A stretch of DNA of 64,000 nucleotides, from NCBI GenBank assembly GCA_026545765.1, contig CM048840.1, positions 15,380,765-15,444,764 of the forward strand. Reading direction: 5' to 3'. Positions 1-11,078 of the stretch are shown here, in pieces. Source of the DNA: Plantago major (Eukaryota; Streptophyta; Magnoliopsida; Lamiales; Plantaginaceae). Within the stretch, counting starts at the first letter, position 1. Each line of letters begins with the position of its first letter. A program made the position numbers and the translations under genes. A model generated the notes under the pieces. That model worked only from the letters and a program-made list of their open reading frames with translations, made no database searches and had not been told where the DNA came from.

Positions 1-130
1 GAACTCAAGCTCTCCCAGTTGGTATCAATAAGTGTGATCTGTCATACATAACTACAATGTTACAATTACAGATTCATTAAGCTTAAAACATACAGTTGAG
101 AAATCCTAAAGAACATGCAAGTGTACTCAC

Positions 131-3100
131 CACATGTGATCTTGTTGTGATCATTGGCAAAGATTCTGACTATCTCACCCTGAAATTATGCAGTCTAATC
201 AGAACCAAATTGGTCAACAAATAATATTTTTGACATCTCAGACATGGATAGGTCTGATGAAGTAAACTTGTGTCTCAATACATTACCTGACGTCCTTGAT
301 CGTCCATTGGTATACACTCAACGGCAATAATCTTATCAACATCATCAGCTGTTAGGAAGTAATCTGGGTTTGTAGCCCCTGGTACAAAAAGTCAAAAGTT
401 ATGACACAACGAAACATGCTTGATCACACGAACACAAGATCAAAAGAGCTGTGGTGAAACCACTGCTCTCAGTAATTACAAGCGACCTGCGCATATTTCA
501 GAAATTTTAGAAACACCTGAGCAAGTAAGGTTTGTTTGACAAATTGTAAAAAACACCATCTATATATAATTGTAACAACATCAACAACACTCGGTTGGAT
601 ATTTGATCAAGATTCCACCAACTGAAAAATGATGATTTGCCACCTACTGTGCTTTAACACTTTCCTGCTTACATTCGTCCTGAATCTTCAACATCCTTTA
701 TGATGTTTAAAAATTAATAAATTTTCAAAATCAGGACTCCTAAGTCAAGTGAACTATTATCTTCATCACTGCTCTATACTCTCCTAACAATTCGTCGCCG
801 AACTCCAAAACCAGTGCTTGAAACTACAAACTATGGTTTAAAATTAGATTCTGCACACTGTAGCTAAGAGCCTAAGACTTGCTTGATAAGGTGAAAATTT
901 ATAATGAGCAAGTCTTAGAAAAGATTACTCCTTCCTCTACATTAGGAAAAACCACACTTGGGTGGGTGGTGGTGGTGTAAATTTAGATTGATGTTCATAA
1001 AATGTGATTTTTTACAATGTTTAGGAAAGACCTGTATTTTCTGAGAATCTCACTTCAGTAATTTACAGAAATATATAGGTTTTTGATGTAATTTGACCAA
1101 ATCTAGAGTCTCATATCAATTCACCACCCTTAAAGAAGATGTTGCCCATTAAAGAAACAAGAAGCCAAAGCCGAGTTGTATTTTTACCTTCGATGTACTG
1201 TCTTGTGCCATCTGGATAATGCCGAACCCACTTGTATGGAATGGCAAATAAAAGAATATACCATTCATCATTATATTAACCAGTGGAAGATAATCCAGAG
1301 AAATAATTTGGATCAGACTTGCCCATACCTGAAACATGCAGAGAGAAGTTCCACGTACAGGATATCCACAGCCCAGAAGTTTGCATCCTGGTTTAGCAGC
1401 CTCCCCGATAATCTGAAAGCCTTCTATTCCAGGACCCTCATCTGATAGTAAAACTTTTATTAAGTGCACAGTAAACGAAGGTATGTCAAACTGAAACTAT
1501 ACATATTAAGGAATATTACCTTCTGAATTAAAAGAACCACCAACTCCATCATGCATCATATGAGAATGAGAAAATTGTTCGTTAGTTCGTTGGTCGGATC
1601 CTTGCACATATCCATTTCCATTGAGCATATTGTCAGCACTTGGACCTGGAGCATTTCTGAAAATTTAATCCATCAGACGAATTATAGTTGCATAAAAAAT
1701 AATTAAAAAAAAGGAGCCGCGTTAAGCTTTTGACTTGTGAGCTGCATTAAACAATATCAATTTTTTTGCGGACCTATGAACGCCAGGCGTGGTCCGCATA
1801 AAGTTCTCGTTGTTAGGCAATTGATGCATCCCGACACTCTGCGTTAAGCTTTTGACTTGTTGAAATTCAACGTCTCTCGCATAGCTTGACTCACTATCAG
1901 ATGGTTCCATGTTTTTCCGATCAAAATTACGAGAAAATCCACGTGCATCCTGGAGAACATGAGTAAATAAGACATGGAAATGTATGATCAGGTTGAACTG
2001 AATTCAGAACATGAGATATAAAATTTCAAAATTACCGTAGTCCTGCTAGAGAGCTGGCTTGTGGGGCGTGAACTAGGTATATTTATGTCCGCAAAATTGT
2101 TTCTGGCATTATTACCAATCATGGAATTCAACTCTGCTAGTCTGGTCTGCATACAAGTGAACTTTACTTTAGTTTCTCCGTTTATCAGCTTTTAGGTTCT
2201 ATCTCCAATTCAAACATGATATTTCTCTGTGAAATATAGTCTTGGAGGTAACAGGTTGCAGAAAGCAAATAAACTGATGCACTGCAAACTTAAAAAAATC
2301 GCATCATAATCACAAACTATATAGCTGACACATTGAAGGACCAGTTACCAATCTGGATGCATCTCTCAGTCTCTTTACAACAATACCAAATCAATTTTGA
2401 GATGTAATTTATTTTTCAGATAATTAACAATTCAGTATTGCTTCCACATGTAATACATACTCCAGTATTATACTTCCGAATATAACGATAACCAAATTCA
2501 GTAGCCTTGCCACAACTATATTTCGTGGAAAATAAAAGTTTATACTTAAAAAGAGAAACTTATTTTCATATTGGAGGACGTACAGAAAGTCTCATATTGA
2601 AATAACATCTGTATTTCCTACTGTATATCCTACAGCTAAAAGAATGATAGTCAAGAGACAAAACAAAGTGCCAACATATATCTTGTTTCGTGATTGTCAT
2701 GTCGTTACATACTATCGACTTTATCAGGAAAGATCTTGTCAGATGTGCGGGAATATCACATTTTGTTTTATTCCACCAAAATAAGCATCAGGTCACTGTA
2801 ACACTTCAAGTGATCGACTATGGGCCACGTGCTCTATTATCACCTCTACAGGTTGTTTGGGTGCAGGTGTTTGAGGGGGGCAATGGTTAATTGGTTATCA
2901 TGAGAACTAGACAAACTTACTTGTGAACTTGTTATCCTTGACTGCAGTCTGTCATGTAAGTGCTGCAAAATGTAGAAAAGAAAATTCAATATAGCAAAAC
3001 AATGAGCATATTTAGAAGTCCTCAACTACTACTGTGGATTATCTTTAACAACCTTACTTTGTACAAACTCTATTAGCATACCATATGGTCAGACATGATA

Positions 3101-4485
3101 TGGTATTGAAACTCATGCAATAAAAACAAGCAATGGCAAACCATCACAAAACAGGATTGAACTGACATTTTCATTTTCTCACTTCAATCAAATTGTTGTT
3201 CTTCCATTGACAAGTAAATTGCCAAGCACCGAAAAATATTCACGAAAAGCAAAATGGGTGGAGATTTGGTTCTGAATCTCAAGTCTCAGTCAGTCACCCT
3301 GATGGTATAAAAGAATGTACACTGAGAAAAGAACCGATCTGAAATATCGATACTATTGAAACCATAATTGCATACCATTATACTGTTGGATAGGGCAGAC
3401 GCGTTTGTAACATGAGGCAAAGCACCAAATTCAGATAATATCCCTATTGTTGCTGATGTAAAGATTTGCCTCTCATCCTCAACAGCCTGGATACCACATG
3501 AATATTTTTAGATACAAAAAAGAAAATCAGCTGCAAAATAAAAATATAAGGAAATACATGATAGGAAATTAGTTATCCAACCTAGTATTCACCTTTAGTT
3601 GATTAAGCAGGTCTAAATTTACTTCAAGATCACCTTTCCTTCTTGCCAATTCATTTGAGGCAGCAGTAATAACTTCACTTTGTTTTTCATCTAGAGCCTG
3701 CACACAAAAACATAATTTCAACACTGTAGAAAGGAGTACTACAAACTGAAATATAGATGCAAGTAGAGAAATGAATCTTAAGATGTTATACACACCATTC
3801 GTAACTCGGAAAACTTCCTCTCGAGTGCATATTTCTCATTCAACGCCTGTAATTGCTAGAATCGTATACAAAAGGATTATTCCATGTGAAAGATAAAGGG
3901 ATTTTAGATTATGCCAGAACCTAAAAGGGCATGTCATACTCTAGTACTGGCATGCGCAATTTGTTCCCTGAGGTGCATAATTTCCTTCTCCTGAGCTCTA
4001 ACCCTTGAAGAAAGTTCCTACAAGTGCCATGCATTTCCATGTTGGAACTCCAAATTACACCAATGCATATCTTACAATAGTATACAATTACCATGGTTTC
4101 TTGGTCTTCGGAGTGAACTAGTGTTTCTTTTCCCTTAACATTTGGTGATACAGAAGTTGCTTCTAGGTTGTGCCTGTGAACCAATGGATATTCGATACTC
4201 AACTTTATGGAGTAGGAAAAACAATATGAAAATTTGTACCTAGAAGAGAGTTATCATGAATTGAAGAGTAGACCAAAAACATCCTGAAATCACATCTTCT
4301 TGATAATAAATGTTTCTACTTTTTCACAACTGCAAAATGATAAATCTTTAATCCTCTCCTTGACTCTTATTTCTAATGCCTATTTTAACCTGGTACCTGC
4401 TGGTGAAATCCAAGCCTCTCCCCTGAATCTCAATATTCCTTCTGCCATCAGAAGCACCATCACGTGAAGACATTGACTGTTGCAT
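131..4485 (-). CDS. Conserved plant coiled-coil protein, 14 coding exons visible, 3' end outside window
   Basis: I could assemble one open reading frame from GT-AG exons, all in phase: 4397-4485 (ATG at 4485), 4092-4173, 3940-4017, 3796-3846, 3593-3697, 3376-3486, 2921-2962, 2036-2146, 1774-1949, 1520-1656, 1329-1441, 1188-1230, 287-378 and 131-179, about 426 codons. The N-terminal exons are rich in heptad-like charged residues (RAQEKEIMHLREQ, ALDEKQSEVITAASNELARR), which suggests a coiled coil. The C-terminal exons encode a conserved-looking globular stretch (GFQIIGEA, GYPVRGTSLCMFQ, WVRHYPDGTRQYIEG, TADDVDKIIAVECIPMDDQG). I recognise this as a plant-wide family but cannot name the gene or give a function. 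Exon 131-179 ends in phase 1 and the next exon is probably off the left edge. The donor at 1773 (GTCCGC) is weak but is the only one that keeps phase. This is the only host gene seen. Confidence 0.8.
1719..1860. repeat. 20-bp exact direct repeat spanning an exon and the next intron
   Basis: GCGTTAAGCTTTTGACTTGT occurs at 1719-1738 and again at 1841-1860. The right copy lies inside coding exon 1774-1949 of the host gene; the left copy lies in the downstream intron. It looks like a small local duplication or filler copy. Confidence 0.85.
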
Positions 4486-4492
4486 TGATGTC

Positions 4493-5640
4493 CTCAGGAA
4501 TATGCAAGTTCAGCAAATTCAAGTTAATACATCCCGCTCCTCCATCTAAATTCGTACATTAATCCGACTTTTGGCTCTGTTATATATCTAGTAGAACAAG
4601 TCTGTCAAGTACCAATTCAATAATGTGATATTAGCTGTGTTGTGAGTCTCTCCAGTAGATACGATAATGTTTTTTGCAGAAAGAAAATTCATGGGGAGGA
4701 GTGTGCCTGGATATTAATTTCTTTTCTGATAATGTTAACCCATCACTTTTCTGTTTCTTTAGAGCACAAACAGAATACTAATAGTATACTAGGACTGCTT
4801 ATCACACCTAAGAAAAAAAATACTAATTTGAAGCCAATTTAAAGAAAATATTTTACATACCAACTTCATAGGATGTCTTCACACAACAAAACATCTAAAG
4901 CAAGCACACTAACAAAGAAAGAAACTTCTATATAGAAACCAAACAGACATCATAAGAAACTTCATCCAAGGAAACATGAAACGGTACTAGTCTAGCTGAA
5001 GAAACTGCAACCATAGCTACCCCAATCTCTAAATATCAACATAAGAAGATAGAAACCACGTAAATGATAGCCGAGCAAGAAGAAACATTACTAGTCTAGT
5101 TCAAGAAGCTGAAACATTAGCTAGTAGCTACACCAATTTCTAAACATCAACCACCGAAAAGAGATACCGTGTAAATGATAACCCAGGCAAGAATCAAAAC
5201 CACTGCCACTTCAGAAACTGAAAGCATTGCCATTCATAACGCATCACAAGCTAAAGGAAACATACTCAACAGCAATCAGCAAACAATAGCCCGTGAGAAA
5301 TTCAAATTCACTCTAGTTCAAATTCACATACCCAGCAGAAATCATATTATCACAATAAGCAACAAACGCAAATAAAAACCCAATCTTTGATGAATCCATG
5401 CCATTAAGAGCTCAACGATAGGAAATCCAGAGCTTAATTTACACACCCCGGAACAAGAAATGAAGAAAGAAATAGTGGGTTGAGTTCACCTTTGAGTGAG
5501 AAGCTCAAGAATTCATATCGCCATTGAAATCAAGAAAAAGGAAGGGTTTCGAGTTTCCACGAGGTTGGCAATTGGCATCAGAAAAAGTCAATTTGAGAGT
5601 CGTTGGAGTTTTTCCATTTTTTCTTGACAAATGAATATAT
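4493..5640 (-). other. 5' UTR exon and long leader intron of the host gene, with two tiny uORFs
   Basis: A non-coding first exon, from about 5640 down to 5490, ends in a donor (GTGAAC at 5489). The next exon begins at 4492, seven bases before the ATG, giving a leader intron of about 1 kb. The first exon carries ATG-GCG-ATA-TGA (5513-5524) and an overlapping ATG-AAT-TCT-TGA (5505-5516) that share an ATGA start/stop overlap. The transcription start is not defined by sequence, so the outer boundary is approximate. Confidence 0.5.
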
Positions 5641-6025
5641 ACTGGAGTATATTTCTCCCTCAACCGCAAGGCACTATTGAAAATTGATTTCTGAGTCTAG
5701 AAGTAGAAAATCAATAAATGTCAAAAGTCAGTATGGACATGGATTAATTTCTCCATGATTTCTAGTTATGGTGTGGAAAAACATTTAGTTTAGATTAGAA
5801 ATAAGATAATGTCATCAATGACTCTTGACAAACCAAATTTTACATGATACATACAAATCCAACTAGCCTAGGTTACTAGATTGTGGAGCCTACTCTTTTA
5901 TTGCTTTCTTATGACACCAATGATGTATGTGGAACAGTGGAAGTATGGTAGGTACTTTCACTTTTAGGTAATTTATTTATGATGCCAAATTTTCATAAAA
6001 ACATCACCGTTGAAAGTGATTTATA

Positions 6026-6077
6026 ATCGCTAATGTTATACGCAACACTGTATCGCGAATGTTAAACGCAACACCGT
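6026..6077. repeat. Two-copy 26-bp tandem repeat
   Basis: ATCGC(T/G)AATGTTA(T/A)ACGCAACAC(T/C)G is repeated twice back to back with period 26, starting at 6026 and 6052. It is too short to be assigned to any family. Confidence 0.75.
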
Positions 6078-6551
6078 TTCTACTATAGTTGTATGATGTA
6101 CTAACTTATGTTGCTTTAATATGTTGTACATTACATCATTTAATGCATATGATATAAGTATGATACAACCTTTAAAATACATGATGTCAGTGCATCGTTT
6201 GTAGGGAAGAGAAAACTCTAAATACAACTATACAAGACTTGGTAAGAGTTTAACCTGACTTTAAACACTATGGCAAAGAGCCTGCATATTTTCCAACTCC
6301 AAATTTTTGTATTGATATGAGTATCAAATTCTAAAACATGCTATGTCCTATAAAATTAACATTATTTTGACCTTTCATTTCATTCCAATTTTGAAAATTG
6401 AATTTTGAAGAGTAATTTTCCTGCAATTAAAGAAAATTAGTTAAAAGGTTTTGGTGCAAAATGGATAGATCAAAGTTCGAGTGTAAATATAAAGTTTCTA
6501 ACTAGGATTGCACCTGTTCGAGCTCGGCTACGAAAGAGCTTGTTCGTTCAA

Positions 6552-6571
6552 GCTCGAACTCGAGTTCGAGC
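6552..6571. repeat. Perfect 20-bp palindrome in a CTCGA-rich patch
   Basis: GCTCGAACTCGAGTTCGAGC is its own reverse complement. The surrounding 6511-6660 is unusually rich in CTCGA, GAGCTC and TTCGAG compared with the AT-rich flanks, which suggests the remnant of a small inverted-repeat element. No terminal inverted repeats or target duplication could be set. Confidence 0.6.
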
Positions 6572-7608
6572 ATAAATTGTAACTCGGTAATTTTATCATG
6601 TCAAACTCGAGTGTTTAAGTGCTCTACTAACTCAACGAGTTGCTCGACTAATATAAATTTATTAATAATTATGTACTTTATCCATCACATTCTAGCTGTC
6701 CGGTTTTGACTTTTTCAAAGTCAATAAAATCGAATTTTGACTACGAATAAATCTTGAATCGTAGTGTGAAAATTTTCAAATAGAACTTCCAAGCAACCAC
6801 GCCTAACACTCTCGTCTCGCACTCATGATGCTCTGGAAAAAAAAATGTAGGTGTGAGTGAGCTAAAATATGAATATATATTGACACTTTCACCGGATCAA
6901 GTAAACTTCATAGCATGGAGTACTTTAAACAGATCAATCGTAAAATAATTTATTTTTCATTTTTCTTTTCTTTTCTTATAATCTTCGTGGCGAATTCTTT
7001 TCTTGAATTTTAATGGTATTTCAATTTTCACCTTTGTGAACTAGTTTTATTTATCTTTCGTTTTATTTTATAGTGTAAGAACATCTGTGGTAAAACACTT
7101 AATAAATAAGAAAATTCACATCACATCGTTGTAAATTTGGTGAGCGTGTCAAATACTTGGTAGGATGTAATAGTATGATTTTTCCTCATATTAATGAAAA
7201 TCGTGAATTTTACAAGAATTTCACCACATAGTATAATATATACCAATTTTCTTCATTATTTTCTTGTAAATTATGATTTTTCTAAGCTTTTTTTTTTCTA
7301 CGTAGAAGAAAAAAACGTCACCATTTTCTTCTTCCAATATATTTTCATTCTCTAGTTTTTGAAAACATTTTTCATCTTCATCATCCTCTTTTTTCCCTTG
7401 TAAAATGTTACTGGTCACTCAAATTTTTTATTTTTTCGTGTACAATTTAAAAAATTTATTCGCCTTTACTTGTGCTTTTGATTTGTTCTCTTACTTTATT
7501 GTAAGTTTAGTGTTAATTCTCCAATTCTTCTTGTTCATATAAAAATCTTAAATTTATGATATTTTTAATTCTATTTATAACTATCAACTTATGAAAAATA
7601 GTATGAAA

Positions 7609-8158
7609 TTAGTACTAACCCGTGGCGATGCCACGGTATTGTTTACTTTTTATAATAAATAGAAAGGGAATGATAAAATAAATTGATCGAGAAAATAAGG
7701 TAGTCAAATTTATGTGAACAACGTTGATCGTGGTGTCGGACGGTAGTCCTTCTTCATCCAATATTATATCATTGAGTGTTTATTTATGTTAACTATATAA
7801 ACTATAAAAATAGGGTCCTATTGTACCCGGCCTGTTAATTAGTAACGGGTACATGTTTTTTTTAAAAAAATTGCATCTCTCAAACGGAACCAAAATAAAA
7901 TACAAAAATATACAACACAATCAATATGGTTGTTCCCAACAACCCCCGCGGTGGTATGTGGTCACCCCACCACACACAAAAAAATATTACACAAATATAA
8001 TTTCACATGTTACGGTTGTTAATTTCAACCCACCGGTTCCCAACAACCCTGCGGTGGCATGCGTCACCCTACCAAAGACACAAAAATTATTATTCTACAA
8101 ACATAATTTCACACGGTACGTTGTTTTTTTCCAGAACCCCCCTCCAGGCCCGTTATAG
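7609..8158 (-). mobile_element. Possible short non-autonomous Helitron (minus strand)
   Basis: On the minus strand, a perfect 7-bp stem hairpin (CCGTGGC-ATC-GCCACGG, plus 7620-7636) is followed within about ten bases by CTAA and then T, the arrangement of a Helitron 3' end (hairpin, CTRR, inserted at AT). About 550 bp upstream on the same strand, A followed by TCTATAACGGGCC (plus 8146-8159) could be the 5' TC end. There is no coding capacity. Such signals are short and can occur by chance. Confidence 0.3.
7928..8120. repeat. Two diverged copies of a ~107-bp tandem repeat
   Basis: The block starting with GGTTGTTCCCAACAACCCC at 7928 and containing GCGGTGGTATG, GTCACCCCACCA and TAATTTCACA is followed at about 8035 by a diverged second block (GGTTCCCAACAACCCTGCGGTGGCATGCGTCACCC... 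) with the same order of motifs, ending in CATAATTTCACACGGTACG. Confidence 0.7.
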
Positions 8159-8163
8159 ATGAA

Positions 8164-8501
8164 GAAGAAAGTAGAGAGAAGATAGAATAGAGTCCTAGAG
8201 AGTATCTGCCAGACCCCCCCCCCCCCCCCGCGGACCCATCGTGGAGATCAAGAAAGTACATTGAAGATCGGAGACATTTTCCCCGCCCAGAGAGTATTCA
8301 GTTGATCCCCCCCTCCGGGGCTCATTATGGATATCAAGAAAGTAGAGAGAAGATCGAAGAGAGTTTCCCCACCTAGAGAGTATCAGAGCCCCCAAGCCGG
8401 ATATGGAACAAGAAAGTAGAGAGAAGATTGAAGAGAGTTTCCCCACCTAGAGAGTATATGCAGAATCTCCCACCCCCCCAACCCCCCCCCCCCCCCCCCC
8501 G
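8164..8501. repeat. Four-copy minisatellite of ~75-85 bp with long C homopolymers
   Basis: Four units begin with AAGAAAGTA(GAGAGAAGAT), near 8165, 8250, 8335 and 8410. Each includes a GAGAGTTTCCCC-like middle and a CTAGAGAGTAT or CCAGAGAGTAT end. The spacers between units are C-rich, including runs of about 17-20 C near 8214-8230 and 8480-8501. Unit sequence is well kept and spacers vary. Confidence 0.75.
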
Positions 8502-10226
8502 ACGGAAAAAAAATGTAGTTTCTTACTAACTTAATCATACAATGTTGCGGTCGGATCTTGTAACAAAGGTATGGAACGGGTTCGAGTATATGTCAGACCG
8601 AACCTGAACATCATTATTTCGAACGGGGTTGAATTCGGGTTGGATAGAACCAGTCCTTCCAGCCAGAGACCGTAGAAAAGAGAATCCTTATACCTCATCC
8701 TATCGATCGAATGTTATACATAAAGAAAAGGAAATTGAAAGTATTCACATATAAAATGTTGTTGATAGACATGTAAATATCAACACACCACCAATTAGCT
8801 CACGTGTATCTCTTCTGTCTTCTGGAACTGAAGAGAGCACGTCTAGTATACGATTCATAGACCATTCTTAGAAGATCAGTTGAAGGGACAATATCAAGCA
8901 TAGATCGAAAGATCCTCCTATCTGGATTCATGCCCATTAAGAAAATTCATATTCAACGGTAAATCATACTACAAATCTGAAGGTATAAAATATAATTGAG
9001 CTTCATTGAACAATGTAATATTGATTACTTGAGTCCGAGAAAATAAAGAAACGTAGAGAGTTAACAAAACTTTAAATTCTACATTGTCATTTAAAATGAA
9101 TTTCTTTGTACATTAATTTTGTATTAGAAAATGTACAAGTAATCAGATAGCGCTCCAAGTATTATTTATGCATATGCGGATCATGTGTGCTTCAAAGTAA
9201 ACCATCAACTTTAGAATATAGTAGGAAAATATACGAAATGCCCAGAATAACTGAAAGTGCACAAATGGTATGGTCGTATGGATATATATGAGGTTAATCA
9301 AAATAATCGTATATTTTAGTTTGTCCAGAATGTTTGATGCTAAACTATTTAAAATGAGTTTCATTTTGAACACTTGATGCTACGTTAATTATTTATATTG
9401 TGTTTTAATGAGTCGCTTTTAGTTTTTTCAATACTGAAAATGAATTTTTGAATTTCAAAACTGGGGGCATCGTTAGTATATAAATGAATTTTAGTTTTGT
9501 TCTCACTTTGTAATGAAATGTAACGACCCAACTGTTAGGAATATCTGTTTAGATTTTGATCAGCAACCTAATGACTTATCTTAGCTCAGAAAGGTGATTA
9601 GTACTCTTAGCTCACTTGAACACTGTAAAAGAGGAAACTCACTAAGTACGATAGTCTAGCAAATCTTGTATAGGATGTTAGGTCTCGAAATGTAATTTTT
9701 ATTTTCTAAAGAAGACCAAGAAGAAGGCATCCAGCAGGAAAAGTTCAACGGATTTGAAGACTTGAAGAATGCACAAGATTGCTGAAGACAGGTTTTTCAG
9801 ATACCTATATCCAGATATCTTGAAGAAACAAGTGTTTCGAAGCAAGTGTTGCAAAAAGATATCTGAGATTAGAAGGTTTCTGAGACGAGGAAAGTGCCCA
9901 CAGATATCTACACTCAGATACCTTGGACATAAAATATGCTTCTGAAAAAGAAATATATAATAACAAGTTGTTTCAACAAGTGGTATCTGGAGCTGTGACG
10001 ATCTCTGAAAAAGAACGTGCAAAGCCTCAGAAAGCTTGCATAGTTCCGTTGGCACTACAGGACAAAGTATAGTACAGTGCATTAAATGCGCGGACAGATA
10101 TGTCTGAACAAAAGCTGTGGCTTCTGAAGAAGAAGACAAACATGCTACAGTACTATACTTAGATATCAATAGTTTGAGAATGAGTTAAGCCTAACGGATA
10201 CTATTCAAACGACACTCAAATTCATC

Positions 10227-10234
10227 TATAAATA
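10227..10234 (+). promoter_or_regulatory. TATA box of element A 5' LTR
   Basis: TATAAATA lies about 695 bp into the LTR, preceded by CAAATTCATC. The same position is kept in the other A/C-type LTRs, which supports its use as the core promoter for genomic RNA. Confidence 0.65.
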
Positions 10235-10629
10235 TCAACACTTAGACTGCTTGAGAACACACCTTAGAACACACTGAACACCAAGAACACTGAATATTCT
10301 CACAAGATCTCTCAAGCAAACTACTTACCTTCAAGCTTTCTGTTGCGACCAAAGCTCTTGATTCTAAGTAGCACAAAAGTTGTAAGTGTCCTGATCCTTA
10401 ACGAGCATTGCTATTTGTGAAAGAGTTGAACTAAGATTTCATATCTGAGCTTCATTCTCTTGAATACTTATCATAGACTTGGGTCAGTAAAGAACAAGAT
10501 ACTATACATTGCAAAGTGTATTAAGTATACTTGATTCATAGAGCTATCTGAATAACTGAACAAGTTATTAAAGAAGCTCACCTGACAATTTACCTTAACC
10601 AACACCTTAAACGGCGTGGAGCACATGAA

Positions 10630-10745
10630 GTACTTAGTTTGGGAAACTAAGGAACAGCTCAAAAGGTTTCTGAGTACAGGAAGTACTTGGCTGTGAAAGC
10701 CGGGGAATAACTCAGGGGGAACACTTGGTTGGGAACCTAGTGTAT
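10630..10745 (+). other. Tandem variable-stem hairpins in the LTR leader (element A 5' copy)
   Basis: Successive short inverted repeats follow AAGTACTT-like lead-ins: CTTAGTTT/AAACTAAG (10633-10651), GGCT/AGCC (10689-10701) and ACTTGGTT/AACCTAGT (about 10723-10741). Equivalent hairpins occur in every LTR of the window with different but still complementary stems (see findings). They would sit in the 5' leader of the RNA. Confidence 0.6.
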
Positions 10746-11078
10746 TTAGGAATCAAGAGAAGATATCTGTAAGGTTACCTCATTTATCTATCTTAGTGGA
10801 TTCTAGGTCTGAGAAAGGACGAAGTGGATTAGTTGAAGGATTACGCCACCTTCAGATACCACTATAAAAAGATTTGTGTTATTTACTTTCTACAGTTTAT
10901 TACTTGCTTTACTTATCTTGCAAAGTACTTACACTTATCTTGCTGAGCACGTGCACTTATCACAGAAAAGTCTTCCACTCTCTGAAATTAAGTATCAGAT
11001 ATCTGAGAAACTGTGTTTATTGACAAAAGTTTTAAAAGACTATTCACCCCCCCCTCTAGTCTTTTACTTTTCCGTTAT

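Larger units (their letters stand above)
5641..9532. other. AT-rich intergenic region without a supportable gene
   Basis: No ORF here has recognisable protein features; the ORFs are short and low in complexity. The stretch contains decayed repeats listed separately (6026-6077, 6552-6571, 7609-8158, 8164-8501). The remaining parts, 5641-6025, 6080-6500, 6670-7600 and 8510-9532, are plain AT-rich sequence in which I see nothing specific. The right boundary is the TG of the retrotransposon LTR at 9533. Confidence 0.7.
9533..11078 (+). repeat. 5' LTR of element A, truncated at its 3' end
   Basis: The LTR begins TGTTAGGAATATCTGTTTAG, matching the A 3' LTR at 62559. It runs to CTCTAGTCTTTTACTTTTCCGTTAT at 11078, where the final CTGGACCAACA of the other LTRs is missing and sequence jumps into gag. 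It carries a TATA box at 10227-10234 and hairpins at 10630-10745. Compared with the right LTR it lacks one ~67-bp hairpin unit near 10620. Confidence 0.9.

Noticed and set aside
1..38. Terminal exon of the host gene starting after the AG near 38
   Set aside because: Joining it to exon 131-179 gives an immediate stop (GAT-CAC-ACT-TAT-TGA); the real next exon more likely lies outside the window.
7853..8158. 101-codon ORF over the repeat at 7928-8120
   Set aside because: It crosses tandem repeats, is low in complexity and overlaps the possible Helitron; nothing suggests coding.
8195..8446. Minus-strand ORF over the minisatellite
   Set aside because: It is only open because the repeat lacks stops in that frame; composition is Ser/Gly/Leu from the repeat.
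8164..8501. CRISPR-like array
   Set aside because: Plant nuclear context, repeats of ~50 bp with homopolymer spacers and only four units; it is a minisatellite.
9699..10169. Long antisense ORF in the element A LTR (and its copy at 62824-63210)
   Set aside because: It is antisense to LTR non-coding sequence, has no family features and occurs only because LTRs repeat.
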